Source of the DNA: a virus
Virus record (IMG/VR): IMGVR_UViG_3300049489_000433
Location: 1-34,103 of that record
Length of the DNA stretch: 34,103 bases
Reading direction: 5' to 3' (one strand)
In this document: positions 5,565 through 13,479 of the stretch, piece by piece
Numbering within the stretch: the stretch's first letter is position 1
Layout: every line of letters starts with the position of its first letter
The notes under the pieces: model-generated
The model's database searches: none
The model's input: the letters and a program-made list of their open reading frames with translations, nothing else
What the model was told of the DNA's origin: nothing
Position numbers and translations under genes: made by a program

Positions 5565-5755
5565 CTTGTGTTGTGGATAACTTTTTGCGTTACTGGTGTG
5601 ATGGGGTGTCCGGCGTCGTTAACTTGTTTCACAAGAAACACTCCACACGGTCTAGTTATCAACCATCTCCACAGAGATATCCACAAGAACATGAACAAGA
5701 GGATATACTGAAAGGGAATGGGTACACCCGCGAACAACCTAACCAACTCCATCAT
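5510..5755 (-). CDS. Doubtful small membrane protein (81 aa)
   Basis: This frame would encode a protein with one convincing transmembrane segment (YILLFMFLWISLWRWLI, about residues 17-33) followed by a soluble tail. Against it, its first 38 bases overlap the start of the nuclease gene on the other strand, its 3' end runs through one arm of the inverted repeat, and no ribosome site or promoter is visible. The region 5307-5717 otherwise has no gene. Kept only as a possibility. Confidence 0.3.
   Translation of the reverse strand: MMELVRLFAGVPIPFQYILLFMFLWISLWRWLITRPCGVFLVKQVNDAGHPITPVTQKVIHNTSTPLDTYITTPYEFNYKG
5518..5523 (+). promoter_or_regulatory. Candidate -10 element for rightward late operon
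   Basis: A perfect TATAAT lies inside the inverted repeat, but the base stretch 17 positions upstream (TCATTC) is a poor -35. It is the best rightward promoter candidate upstream of the nuclease and packaging genes; an activator or phage sigma factor may be needed. Confidence 0.3.
5569..5685. promoter_or_regulatory. DnaA-box cluster, possible replication origin
   Basis: A perfect DnaA box (TGTGGATAA, 5572-5580, reverse orientation) lies in a 15-mer (5569-5583) identical to 4648-4662. A one-mismatch box (ATATCCACA) is at 5677-5685 and a weaker TTATCAACC at 5656-5664. Together with the inverted repeat just upstream and the switch in gene direction, this is where an origin would be expected. 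Confidence 0.45.
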
Positions 5756-6068
5756 CGGTCACATTTACTTTCAGGGAGGCTATGCCTGGAGAGCTGAATC
5801 AACAGGGATTATGGACAAAGCGAAAGGGGTGATGAGGACCGCACCGAAGAAAGGAGTCGCAGACATTCTCGGTTGTTACAAAGGGTTTCTGGTAGCTATT
5901 GAGGTAAAGATAGGGAAGGACAGACTGTCTGATGAACAGGAAGGATTTCTAAAAAACATACAGCAGCACGGAGGGTATGCGTGTGTTGCGAAGGATATGG
6001 AGACGTTTAAGGAGTGGTGGAAGGAAATGGTGTCCACTGTTGATGGTCGTCTACATTCTGGTACGTGA
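5718..6068 (+). CDS. VRR-NUC family nuclease (116 aa)
   Basis: The protein shows the compact VRR-NUC fold of the PD-(D/E)xK superfamily: an N-terminal helix and GGYAWRAESTG (20-30), then KKGVADIL with D49, IEVK with E62 and K64, and the SDEQ segment with Q74. Stand-alone phage VRR-NUC proteins are about 90-130 residues, so it is complete. Such enzymes are structure-selective nucleases thought to act on branched DNA in recombination or before packaging, which fits its position just ahead of the terminase genes. AAAGGGA precedes the ATG very closely. It ends with TGA 13 bases before the next start. Confidence 0.9.
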   Translation: MGTPANNLTNSIIGHIYFQGGYAWRAESTGIMDKAKGVMRTAPKKGVADILGCYKGFLVAIEVKIGKDRLSDEQEGFLKNIQQHGGYACVAKDMETFKEWWKEMVSTVDGRLHSGT

Positions 6069-6081
6069 TATATTTAGGTGG

Positions 6082-6687
6082 ATGAAACAGACATCAAAAA
6101 AGGAACCATACACTTCTTCTACAAATACACCAGTCAAAACACTTTCAGAAAATCCTACGTTAGAGGAAGTGCGTGCTCTTGCTGGTCCTGATGATATTGT
6201 GGAACAAACTCCTGAAGGAGAGATCATGGTGAGAGTCGGTGCGAAGAATCCTAAGAAGTATTTAAGAAATTCAGGATTAGCTGATATCACCGCAACGGAT
6301 GTATCGTCGAGGCACATCGAGCAGATGGCCCGTGGTTTTATTATGGGTAGTACATCGATATCGAACAATCGACAGATTAGGCAGAAGCTTGAGGATAGAG
6401 TAACAAAGCGCATTGGTTCTAAAGGTAAATTTCTTGTCGACAAATTGTTTGAGTTGGCTGAGGGGGTGTACGTGGTGGATAAGGTTGGGGGGAAGGATAT
6501 TCGGTACTACAAGGTGCCGCCGCACTTTCCTGCGTTGGTATATCTTATGGATCGGGTGCTCGGGAAGCCGAAGGCGTATCTGGAGAAGAGCGAGGAGAAG
6601 AAGGGTATCTATGTGGTGGAGCATATTATTAAGGGGCTGGCGACACCGAAGAAGGTGGAGAGTGTGGACGTAACTGCAACGTCATAG
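6082..6687 (+). CDS. Probable small terminase subunit (201 aa)
   Basis: It lies 2 bases ahead of the large terminase, the usual place of the small subunit, which recognises DNA and regulates the packaging motor. The segment KFLVDKLFELAEG (116-128) followed by ALVYLMDRVLGKPK (151-164) resembles helix pairs in small-terminase-like and DUF5681-like phage proteins. No classical helix-turn-helix is obvious. The frame is open upstream to 5977, but the ATG at 6082 is chosen because AGGTGG stands just upstream and the nuclease gene ends at 6068. The call rests on position plus weak similarity. Confidence 0.65.
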   Translation: MKQTSKKEPYTSSTNTPVKTLSENPTLEEVRALAGPDDIVEQTPEGEIMVRVGAKNPKKYLRNSGLADITATDVSSRHIEQMARGFIMGSTSISNNRQIRQKLEDRVTKRIGSKGKFLVDKLFELAEGVYVVDKVGGKDIRYYKVPPHFPALVYLMDRVLGKPKAYLEKSEEKKGIYVVEHIIKGLATPKKVESVDVTATS

Positions 6688-6689
6688 GT

Positions 6690-8351
6690 ATGAGTGCGCT
6701 CGAGGATATTTTGAACGGGGTGGATGACGGAGACGAGGAGTTGGTCGACGAGCCGTTGCCGGTTGAGGCGACGAGCGAGGATAAGGACAAGGAGCAGGAG
6801 ACTTCACCGCTCGCTGCGGCGTCAACGTATGAGCTGGTGAGGAACCTGTACAAGGATGACTTTAATCGGCCGTTCTCGATGACGCCAGGACAGAACGAGA
6901 TATTTGATTTGATATTTAAGAAGGGGTGCGAAGGAGAGACACTATCACAGGATGGGATGAGTAAGGTGAAGAGATGGTTTCGTCGTATCTGGATTGCGAC
7001 GTTTACACAGTTCGGAAAGTCGGACACAGTGTCAATGGCAGTGCTGACCCGAGTCGCAACGTTCCCGGAGAAGTGGTGTATCGTCGCACCGAGCCAGGCG
7101 AAGGCTAAAATTATAATGGGATACTTGATCAAGCACATTTTTGATAATGAGTACACGATGGCGCGTTTCAAGATAGAGGAGGGAGAGAATGCGGATTCGA
7201 TCAGGCGCGAGCGATCGAAGAACCGACTGACATTTGATTTAGGTGATGGAGGAATCGGCGAGGTATTTATTCTATCGGCAGAGTCGAGGTTGAAGAACGG
7301 AGAGGATGCAGGTAACGCGATGATGGGATTCGGAGCGCCGAACGTGGTGATGGACGAGGCAGCGTTGATATCGGATGAGTCGGATGCGAAGGCGATGCGT
7401 ATGGTAGGAGGATTTACTGGAGGAGGAATGGACTTCGTGGTGAAGATCGGAAACCCGTTTGTGCGTGGACACTTCCTCAAGGCATATGAGGACCCTGCAT
7501 ATTACAAGATCAATATAGACTACACGCGCGGATTGAAGGAGGTGAACGAGTACGGAGAGACACGACTAACGTCTGAGTTCATCACTGAGATGAAGCTGAA
7601 GCCGTTCTTTCGTGTTCTGTATGAGAACCTCTTTCCTGTTGATGGAGACATTGATTCGAAGGGGTGGACGCAGATTCTCGGAGAGAGTGACATTGATCGT
7701 GCATGTATGGTGCCTGAGGGATCCGCGCGACCAGAGCACGCTGGTGAGAAGAGAATTGGAAACGACATTGCACGTGGTGGTGCGAACTACACAGTGTGGT
7801 GTCTGAGGTCCATGAACTACGCGGAGATTCTTGCGAAGAGTCATCAGAACAACCTGACGGAGATTGCATCACAGACTTCCTTCTTCTTGAGCGATACTGG
7901 GGTCAAGGACGAGAACTGTTTCATTGACGACGTGGGGGTAGGAGGTGGTGCGGTGGATCCCCTACTGGCAGAACAGCGTAAGGTTCGTGGGGTCAACGTG
8001 GGGCAAGCGGCGCTCGAGGATACTAAGTTCGCGAACATGCGAGCTGAGGCGTACTGGAGACTGCGTGAGTGGGTAACAAAGGGCGGCAAGCTATGCCCTT
8101 GCCACCGAGACGACTGGATGCAGTTGACGAAGGTGAAGTACAAGCCGGACTCTAAAGGACGCCTTCGTGTGATGAGCAAGGACGACATGAGAGCTATAGG
8201 CATTGAGTCACCTGACGTGGCAGATGCCCTGATGCTTACGTTTGTCCGTAGAGAGCATGCGGACCTGACTGCGAGGAAGAAGGCCAGGGATGCGAAGAAG
8301 AAGAAGAGGGTGACAGGTAGGGGTTATTCAGTAAGCATGGGAGGATATTAA
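6690..8351 (+). CDS. terL: Terminase large subunit (553 aa)
   Basis: This is the ATP-driven DNA-packaging motor. The ATPase half has a deviant Walker A (TQFGKSD, 106-112) and a Walker B (VVMDEA, 219-224). The nuclease half shows acidic residues at D359 (GNDIARGG), D413/D414 (CFIDDVG) and D509/D512 (SPDVADAL), the RNase H-type pattern that cuts concatemers. The N-terminal 45 residues are acidic and low in complexity; the C-terminus is very basic (KKARDAKKKKR), perhaps for portal or DNA contact. Length is normal. The next gene starts one base after its stop. Confidence 0.95.
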   Translation: MSALEDILNGVDDGDEELVDEPLPVEATSEDKDKEQETSPLAAASTYELVRNLYKDDFNRPFSMTPGQNEIFDLIFKKGCEGETLSQDGMSKVKRWFRRIWIATFTQFGKSDTVSMAVLTRVATFPEKWCIVAPSQAKAKIIMGYLIKHIFDNEYTMARFKIEEGENADSIRRERSKNRLTFDLGDGGIGEVFILSAESRLKNGEDAGNAMMGFGAPNVVMDEAALISDESDAKAMRMVGGFTGGGMDFVVKIGNPFVRGHFLKAYEDPAYYKINIDYTRGLKEVNEYGETRLTSEFITEMKLKPFFRVLYENLFPVDGDIDSKGWTQILGESDIDRACMVPEGSARPEHAGEKRIGNDIARGGANYTVWCLRSMNYAEILAKSHQNNLTEIASQTSFFLSDTGVKDENCFIDDVGVGGGAVDPLLAEQRKVRGVNVGQAALEDTKFANMRAEAYWRLREWVTKGGKLCPCHRDDWMQLTKVKYKPDSKGRLRVMSKDDMRAIGIESPDVADALMLTFVRREHADLTARKKARDAKKKKRVTGRGYSVSMGGY

Positions 8352-8352
8352 T

Positions 8353-8955
8353 ATGGCAAAACCACAGACACCGGGGATGAGTATTTTGAACGATAAATCC
8401 CTACCCTTACTGGGAGTGAAGAACAGAAAGAGTGTTTCACGGGGGATAATTAAGCCTGACGCCGCGCCGGTCCTGAACGATAAGGGGATGGAGAAGTTCG
8501 CAAGGGCACCTAAGGAGAACGAGATACTTACCCTGGACGAGGGCGTGACTAGGCAAATGAAGGTGGCCATACCCCCTATCTATTACTGGGAGGATGTTGA
8601 GGACGGCAAGTCTGTCATGATGACGATGGCTTTCAGGTGGAATGGGCAGAATTGGGGATTAGCCTACCCTATAGAAACTGAAAACTCTGTTACAATTAGT
8701 ATGCAGCGCAAGAGACTCTTTCATCACGTAAAAGAAACGCTGGACATTTTGGTTCACCATGGTACGGCAGTTCTGGATAATCGTGGGAGTATTGATCCAC
8801 GGTTAGTAAATGATCAGGAAGCACTACGATGGAGACACGATAAATTCTGGGGTCAGAAAGTTGCTGCGTTTAATAAACTGGTACGCATTGCACCTATCAC
8901 AAAAAAAAGAGCGATAGAACTTAGACTTCTTGATGACGTTTCAATAGCAACATAG
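8353..8955 (+). CDS. Hypothetical protein between terminase and portal (200 aa)
   Basis: A soluble protein with a basic N-terminal region (1-50), a beta-rich Trp-containing middle (about 75-115) and a helical C-terminus. It is one of the few rightward genes with a good ribosome site (GGAGG 8 bases upstream). Tight packing between terL and the portal gene suggests a role in packaging or portal assembly, but no known domain is recognisable. Genes in this position vary among podoviruses. Confidence 0.75.
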   Translation: MAKPQTPGMSILNDKSLPLLGVKNRKSVSRGIIKPDAAPVLNDKGMEKFARAPKENEILTLDEGVTRQMKVAIPPIYYWEDVEDGKSVMMTMAFRWNGQNWGLAYPIETENSVTISMQRKRLFHHVKETLDILVHHGTAVLDNRGSIDPRLVNDQEALRWRHDKFWGQKVAAFNKLVRIAPITKKRAIELRLLDDVSIAT

Positions 8956-8956
8956 T

Positions 8957-11065
8957 ATGCCTACTTACAGCGTAACAGTCGATGAGACAAATAAAAAAGA
9001 CTCGTTTGAGATGGGAACATCTGACGAGCGTACTGAGGAAAAGAAGGAGTGGAAAGATGTAGCAACCGACGAGCAAAAAAATCGTATTGGTTTTGTGTAC
9101 ATAGAACGTGATGCAATGCTTGACGCGAGGAAAAAAACATACACTCAATTTAATGATCGTACTCTGAAGGATTTTATAGATGACTCTGAGAAGCGCATGA
9201 ACGCATATGTTCTGCCGAAGGATTCACAAGGTAAAGAATCGTGGCAGGCTAACTTTGCGACACGTGCATATGCGAACAAGACGAAGGCTCTTCTTGCTAC
9301 CGCAGCTCGAGATATTCCTGACATGCGCGTGAAGGCTGTTCGGTCTGATGATTCATATGATCACTTTGCCGCAGAGGTTTCTAAGAACTTATTGAAGCAT
9401 TCATACAATACTGGTAATGCTCAGGAGGATCTTTTCTTCCTTGCATGGAGCAACGCTGGACACGGAACAGTCCTTTCGTATGAAGGATTCGAGAAGCAGA
9501 TTTTTGAGAAGCGCATCATCACTTCATTTGATCTTGTTACTGGAGATGTTGAGGACAAGCTTATCTCGCGAGTGTCTGAGGGCGAGCCGGTGTCATACGA
9601 GATACAGTTAAACGATCTGTTGATCAAGAACTTTTTTGTTCGTGATATTCAGATGCAACCGGCCATTATTCTCGAGAAGTATTATGCAGACTATGAACGT
9701 TTCCTTTTTGATTTCGGGAAATATCCTAACAGCAAATATGTAAAGGATCTTGTTGATATTTCTAAGTCACAAGAGACAGATACTTTTTTCCACCAGAAGT
9801 GGCAGGAGTCATGCAAGGACGGCAAGGGATACCATGTGTGTCTTTATATGAACCGCTGGAGGGGGAATGGTTTAGGTTTGTATCGCATTGTTGCGAACGG
9901 TGTTGAGCTATACAACGGACCGATGCCATGGCGATCTGCAGATCGTCGAGAGATGGGGAAGCCAGTGTACCCTATCGCGAAGACTATTTTTGAACCGTTC
10001 GCGAACACAGATTTCTTCTACGGGAACTCACTACCTAACTCAGCTATGGGTGAGGGAGATGTACTGAACACTTTGTATAACTCTGCTCTTGATAAAACAT
10101 ATCGCGCGATGGTGCCACCACTTCTTGTTGGAAGTGTGAACAAGGACCTGCTTGATCTCGAGGATGAGGTTGTTGCCGGTGATACAAAAATTTATGTTGA
10201 CGATATCTCACAGGTAAAACAGATGGAAATTCGGGGCATCACTGACTCTGATGTGAAGATGATCGACCTTATCGCCCGCGGTCTTGACCTCACCACTCTT
10301 GATCCACAGGCACAGGGACAGGCGCAGAAATACATTACTGCTCGTGCTGCACTTTCAGCAGATGAGAACGCACGACAGCTTAAAGGTATCTTTACCATGT
10401 TCATGACTTCTCTCTGGTTGCAGAAGAGTCGCTTGCGATTGCCGAACATTATTCTTGCGTATTCTCAGCCGAAGCTTGTTGAGGTGATTGGAGAAGATGA
10501 TACCCAGAAGATCATAGAGCAGTACCGTCAATTTAATGTTGAAGGCACAATGCTCTCAGATGGTTCTAAGGGAACTCTCGGAATTAAGTTTATGAGTAAG
10601 GCTGACATGGCCGACAAGAGCGCCATCAAGATTGATATCGATGCAGAGGAGAAGCAGAACTACGATGCTGGAAAACCTTTCGAGAAGGTTGTACTTCCTT
10701 TTGGTTGGTTGGATCACTTTGGATTTGATGTAGAGATTATTCCTGAAACACTCTGGCAGTCTTCTCAAGCTCTTGCTATGGCGATGACAGTTGAGAAGAT
10801 TAGTGTGGTGAGAAGCACCTTCCCTGAGTATTTCGCAAACAATAAAGAGTTGTTCTTCACAGATCTTGTGAAGGTGTATGGAGATGATCCAGCCCGGTAT
10901 GAGTTACCGGCCACGATGGACTTTGCTCAGGAGCAGGGTCTTGAGCTGGCAAAGGGTATGGCAGGCAAGAACCGCTCCGCGTCAGGTGGTGGGCCTAGTC
11001 AGGTGACTGAGGACATTACCGGGTCGGGTGACGCGGAAAGATTAGCAGGTGTAGTTGGACAATAA
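8957..11065 (+). CDS. Portal protein (702 aa)
   Basis: The portal forms the dodecameric ring at one capsid vertex through which DNA enters and leaves. Position after the terminase, length about 700 (as in P22-like portals), a charged helical N-terminus, a long mixed alpha/beta core, and the segment around 400-520 with many Q and A residues in helices (ARGLDLTTLDPQAQGQAQKY...) are typical. The last 45 residues are Gly/Ser-rich and probably disordered. There is no Shine-Dalgarno. Sequence signatures for portals are weak, so the call leans on context and size. Confidence 0.85.
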   Translation: MPTYSVTVDETNKKDSFEMGTSDERTEEKKEWKDVATDEQKNRIGFVYIERDAMLDARKKTYTQFNDRTLKDFIDDSEKRMNAYVLPKDSQGKESWQANFATRAYANKTKALLATAARDIPDMRVKAVRSDDSYDHFAAEVSKNLLKHSYNTGNAQEDLFFLAWSNAGHGTVLSYEGFEKQIFEKRIITSFDLVTGDVEDKLISRVSEGEPVSYEIQLNDLLIKNFFVRDIQMQPAIILEKYYADYERFLFDFGKYPNSKYVKDLVDISKSQETDTFFHQKWQESCKDGKGYHVCLYMNRWRGNGLGLYRIVANGVELYNGPMPWRSADRREMGKPVYPIAKTIFEPFANTDFFYGNSLPNSAMGEGDVLNTLYNSALDKTYRAMVPPLLVGSVNKDLLDLEDEVVAGDTKIYVDDISQVKQMEIRGITDSDVKMIDLIARGLDLTTLDPQAQGQAQKYITARAALSADENARQLKGIFTMFMTSLWLQKSRLRLPNIILAYSQPKLVEVIGEDDTQKIIEQYRQFNVEGTMLSDGSKGTLGIKFMSKADMADKSAIKIDIDAEEKQNYDAGKPFEKVVLPFGWLDHFGFDVEIIPETLWQSSQALAMAMTVEKISVVRSTFPEYFANNKELFFTDLVKVYGDDPARYELPATMDFAQEQGLELAKGMAGKNRSASGGGPSQVTEDITGSGDAERLAGVVGQ

Positions 11066-11075
11066 AAAACAGAAA

Positions 11076-11411
11076 ATGCAAGCTATTAGAAAGTTCCTGG
11101 CACTAGCAGTGCTTCGTATTTTGGATGCCTCGTATCGGATGAACTATAAAGAGATAGACAAAAAAGCCTTTGATCAGTGGGCTTTTCGGTCCTTTGACGA
11201 TACTGGCTGGAGGAGTTATTTCGCCTATGAGGACCTTAAAATCCTCAAGGAAATGGGGAACGGAAAGGGTCCTTGGGAGTACGCGGTACTTATAGGTAGG
11301 AGACAACAACTGCTTTTTCTCTTTGATGAGATGAAGAAGGCAGTTGAACAGAGGAAGGCAAAACAGGAAATTGAGGCTGCTAAGGCTAAGGTGGATAATC
11401 AAAAACCATGA
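11076..11411 (+). CDS. Hypothetical protein downstream of portal (111 aa)
   Basis: A mostly helical protein with a hydrophobic N-terminal segment (FLALAVLRIL, too short to span a membrane), aromatic residues in the middle and a charged coiled-coil-like tail rich in K, E and A (about 85-111). A TTG at 11055 could extend it into the end of the portal gene; ATG at 11076 is preferred. Its stop overlaps the next start as ATGA. No family is recognised; a head-assembly accessory role is plausible from context. Confidence 0.65.
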   Translation: MQAIRKFLALAVLRILDASYRMNYKEIDKKAFDQWAFRSFDDTGWRSYFAYEDLKILKEMGNGKGPWEYAVLIGRRQQLLFLFDEMKKAVEQRKAKQEIEAAKAKVDNQKP

Positions 11412-11509
11412 GTAAACAAATCACGAAGGGGCGAAGATATACACGTTCAGAGAAGATTGTGCGTGGGAAAGTAAAGCGAGGCAATGTTATGATTAAGAAG
11501 TCAAAGTAG
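11408..11509 (+). CDS. Tiny, very basic protein (33 aa)
   Basis: The frame begins with an ATG that overlaps the previous stop (ATGA, 11408-11411). Of its 33 residues 13 are K or R and there are no aspartates and only one glutamate, so it should bind nucleic acid or an acidic partner. Translational coupling supports it being real. Basic microproteins in head modules may be packaged with DNA or act as chaperones, but this is inference. Confidence 0.55.
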   Translation: MSKQITKGRRYTRSEKIVRGKVKRGNVMIKKSK

Positions 11510-11540
11510 TATTTGACAACAAATAAACAAAGAGAAAAGT

Positions 11541-11975
11541 ATGGCAGTAAAAACACTGAAAACAAAAAGAGTATTTGCATTCGCTTTCTGGAGCCAGTTG
11601 CGTAACACTGCTCCGAAAGACTTCCCTACTACTGAGGAGCTTAAGAGCACTATCAACGACATTCTCCCTGTTCTTAAAAGTCAGGCGGGTGAATATCCTG
11701 AGATAATGCGAAAAGCAAACGAAGTTGCAGACACCTTGGGGAATATAAGTCCTGAACAGCAGGATGAAAAACAGAAGTTGATTGATTCAATTAATGATGA
11801 GTTGCGTGGGTACAGCAAGGAACACGGCAACGATGTAGTTGAAATAGTCTTACCTGTTGAAGCATACGCCATCCTTAAGATGCAATTTGAAAGAGAGGGG
11901 TGGGGTAAAAAGTGGGTTGCGACAGTAGAAGAGTTTGGGGAATTACTTGCAGCCTTTGAAGAAGGAAACAAGTAG
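11541..11975 (+). CDS. Hypothetical protein (144 aa)
   Basis: An acidic, mainly helical protein. Residues 30-95 look like paired helices around a PEIMRKANEVADTL segment, and the C-terminus (EEFGELLAAFEEGNK) is also helical. The N-terminus (MAVKTLKTKRVFAFAF) is basic and hydrophobic. It stands before the structured gap and the scaffold-like gene. No domain is recognised; a head-assembly role is inferred only from location. Confidence 0.65.
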   Translation: MAVKTLKTKRVFAFAFWSQLRNTAPKDFPTTEELKSTINDILPVLKSQAGEYPEIMRKANEVADTLGNISPEQQDEKQKLIDSINDELRGYSKEHGNDVVEIVLPVEAYAILKMQFEREGWGKKWVATVEEFGELLAAFEEGNK

Positions 11976-12007
11976 CACATTGAAATTAATTATATAAGCA
12001 AAACGGA

Positions 12008-12134
12008 GCAGCTATCGTGGGTAGCTGCAATCCCTAGAGAATTGGTTTTCACTCTGTTTCCCAATTCTCTAAGGGTTGCAGCCCCCCACTTGTCAGAGGC
12101 TGTTCGTTGAGCACAGGTCGTTGAGGTATACGAC
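12008..12134. repeat. Long hairpin and alternative stem ahead of scaffold gene
   Basis: In the 179-base gap a 22-bp stem (12024-12045 with 12061-12082; one mismatch, one G-U) encloses a 15-base loop. A second stem (GCAGCTA 12008-12014 / TAGCTGC 12022-12028) uses part of the same strand, so the two exclude each other. A small stem (GTCGT 12117-12121 / ACGAC 12130-12134) lies close to the scaffold start. No T-run follows, so a processing site or translation switch fits better than a terminator. Confidence 0.65.
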
Positions 12135-12154
12135 TTTAAATAACCTTTAACAAC

Positions 12155-12967
12155 ATGCCAGACGAACTCGACAAGAAAACAACAGGAGACGGTAGTGGTA
12201 GTGGAGAAGCAGGCGCAGGTGGTGCAGGTGAAGGTAATGGATCAGGTTCCGGCTCTAACGCCGGTTCGGGCGATGGCTCGACAAATAATTCAGAAACTGG
12301 ATCAGGCTCAGGAAACGCAGGCGACGAAGTTATCACTATTAAGAAGTCCGATTGGGATAAAACTAATCGTGACTTGACGAACTATAAAGAAGCCACTGTC
12401 CGTAAAAAGGCAGATGAACGCGCTCTTGATGGTTCTTCAACTGGTGCAGGTGATGTCCAGAACGGAGGTCAGGGCGGTGGAACCGTTACGATCGACGAGA
12501 AAAAGATCACCGAGACTGCAACTGCAGCCGCAACTAAGGTTCAGCGAGAAGCTGCACAAAGAAGCGCAAAGCAGGAGTTCTTTAGAAAGCATCCTGAATA
12601 CCTTGACGATTCTGCTTGGAAATCTTTGATGGAGAACACTACCTTCCGAGGTACTGAATTAACCACAGAAGAATATCTGAACAGAATGGAGTCAGGAATG
12701 TATGAACATCTACGTGTCACTGGGAAGCTCGAGGAGCATCTCACGAAGATACGAGAGGAAGGACGCCGACAAGGACAAATTGAGTCTACCTTTGGAGGTG
12801 CACGATCGACAGGCGGTGCGGGGGACCGCACGACAGGAGACGGTAGGAACAAGGGCGCATTATCTCCAGCTGGAGTACAGATGGCCGCGAAGTTCCGCAT
12901 CGATCCTAAGAAGGCAGAGAACGTTGACCCACATACGGACAACACGATCGACATTTCGAAGGTCTAA
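12155..12967 (+). CDS. Probable scaffolding protein (270 aa)
   Basis: Scaffolding proteins guide capsid assembly from inside and then leave. This one has the usual traits: acidic, lying between the portal and major capsid genes, with a long disordered N-terminus (residues 8-57, very rich in G, S, N), a helical, Q/E/R-rich centre (about 115-215, including TATAAATKVQREAAQRSAK) and a short C-terminal segment of basic then acidic character that may bind the capsid protein. There is no Shine-Dalgarno. Assigned from context and composition, not from a motif. Confidence 0.75.
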   Translation: MPDELDKKTTGDGSGSGEAGAGGAGEGNGSGSGSNAGSGDGSTNNSETGSGSGNAGDEVITIKKSDWDKTNRDLTNYKEATVRKKADERALDGSSTGAGDVQNGGQGGGTVTIDEKKITETATAAATKVQREAAQRSAKQEFFRKHPEYLDDSAWKSLMENTTFRGTELTTEEYLNRMESGMYEHLRVTGKLEEHLTKIREEGRRQGQIESTFGGARSTGGAGDRTTGDGRNKGALSPAGVQMAAKFRIDPKKAENVDPHTDNTIDISKV

Positions 12968-13002
12968 TATTATTGGAAGTTAATTGGAATGACATTAACT
13001 TT

Positions 13003-13428
13003 ATGGCAATTCGACTCTTTACTCCTGACGCACAAACGCGCGTGGAGTGGTACAAGAAAGTAGCTTCAACCGCTTTTGCTTTCAATGACCTTGTGTACAT
13101 TGATTCAAACGGTTTTGTAGCAAAGGCCGCAGATGGTGCATTGTTTGTACCATTGGGCTTGATTCAGAAGACAGTAGCCGCAACAGATTCAGATTACGCA
13201 TCGAACACGAAAGTGCCGGTGCTTGTTCCTGGTCCTGATGCAGAGTTCTTGTGTGATGTTTCAACTGGAACAGCAGCACAGACTGACGTTGGTGAATGGA
13301 TTGATATCGACGATGAAAACTCTGTCGATGTTTCTGCATCAACTTACGATGTCTTCTATGTCACTCGTTTCGTTAGTACAACTCAGGTTGTCGCGAAGAT
13401 GGCTAAGAAGTCAGGTGCAGCAGCATAG
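13003..13428 (+). CDS. Capsid decoration-like protein (141 aa)
   Basis: A beta-rich protein starting with MAIRLFTPDAQTRVEWYKK, with repeated short strands (LVYIDSNGFVAKAADGA, FVPLGLIQKTV) resembling small head-decoration or DUF2190-like proteins encoded just before a major capsid gene. These bind the outside of the expanded capsid and stabilise it. The frame is open to a TTG at 12973; the ATG at 13003 is preferred. The basic and Ala-rich C-terminus (KMAKKSGAAA) is probably flexible. Function is inferred from position and fold pattern. Confidence 0.65.
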   Translation: MAIRLFTPDAQTRVEWYKKVASTAFAFNDLVYIDSNGFVAKAADGALFVPLGLIQKTVAATDSDYASNTKVPVLVPGPDAEFLCDVSTGTAAQTDVGEWIDIDDENSVDVSASTYDVFYVTRFVSTTQVVAKMAKKSGAAA

Positions 13429-13479
13429 TTTCCTTAAGTAAACAGAGGCTTACTGGAGACAGATTTATAGTTTATCCAT

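Noticed and set aside
6629-7480. 283-codon minus-strand frame opposite the terminase gene
   Set aside because: It is antisense to the clear terminase motifs, and the Ser/Pro/Ile-rich product is a typical mirror of a well-coded gene.
11513-11541. TTGACA as -35 element before gene 11541-11975
   Set aside because: No -10 hexamer is found at 15-19 bases downstream.
12107-12132. Promoter (TTGAGC ... TATACG) before the scaffold gene
   Set aside because: The spacer is only 14 bases, too short for a normal sigma70 promoter.
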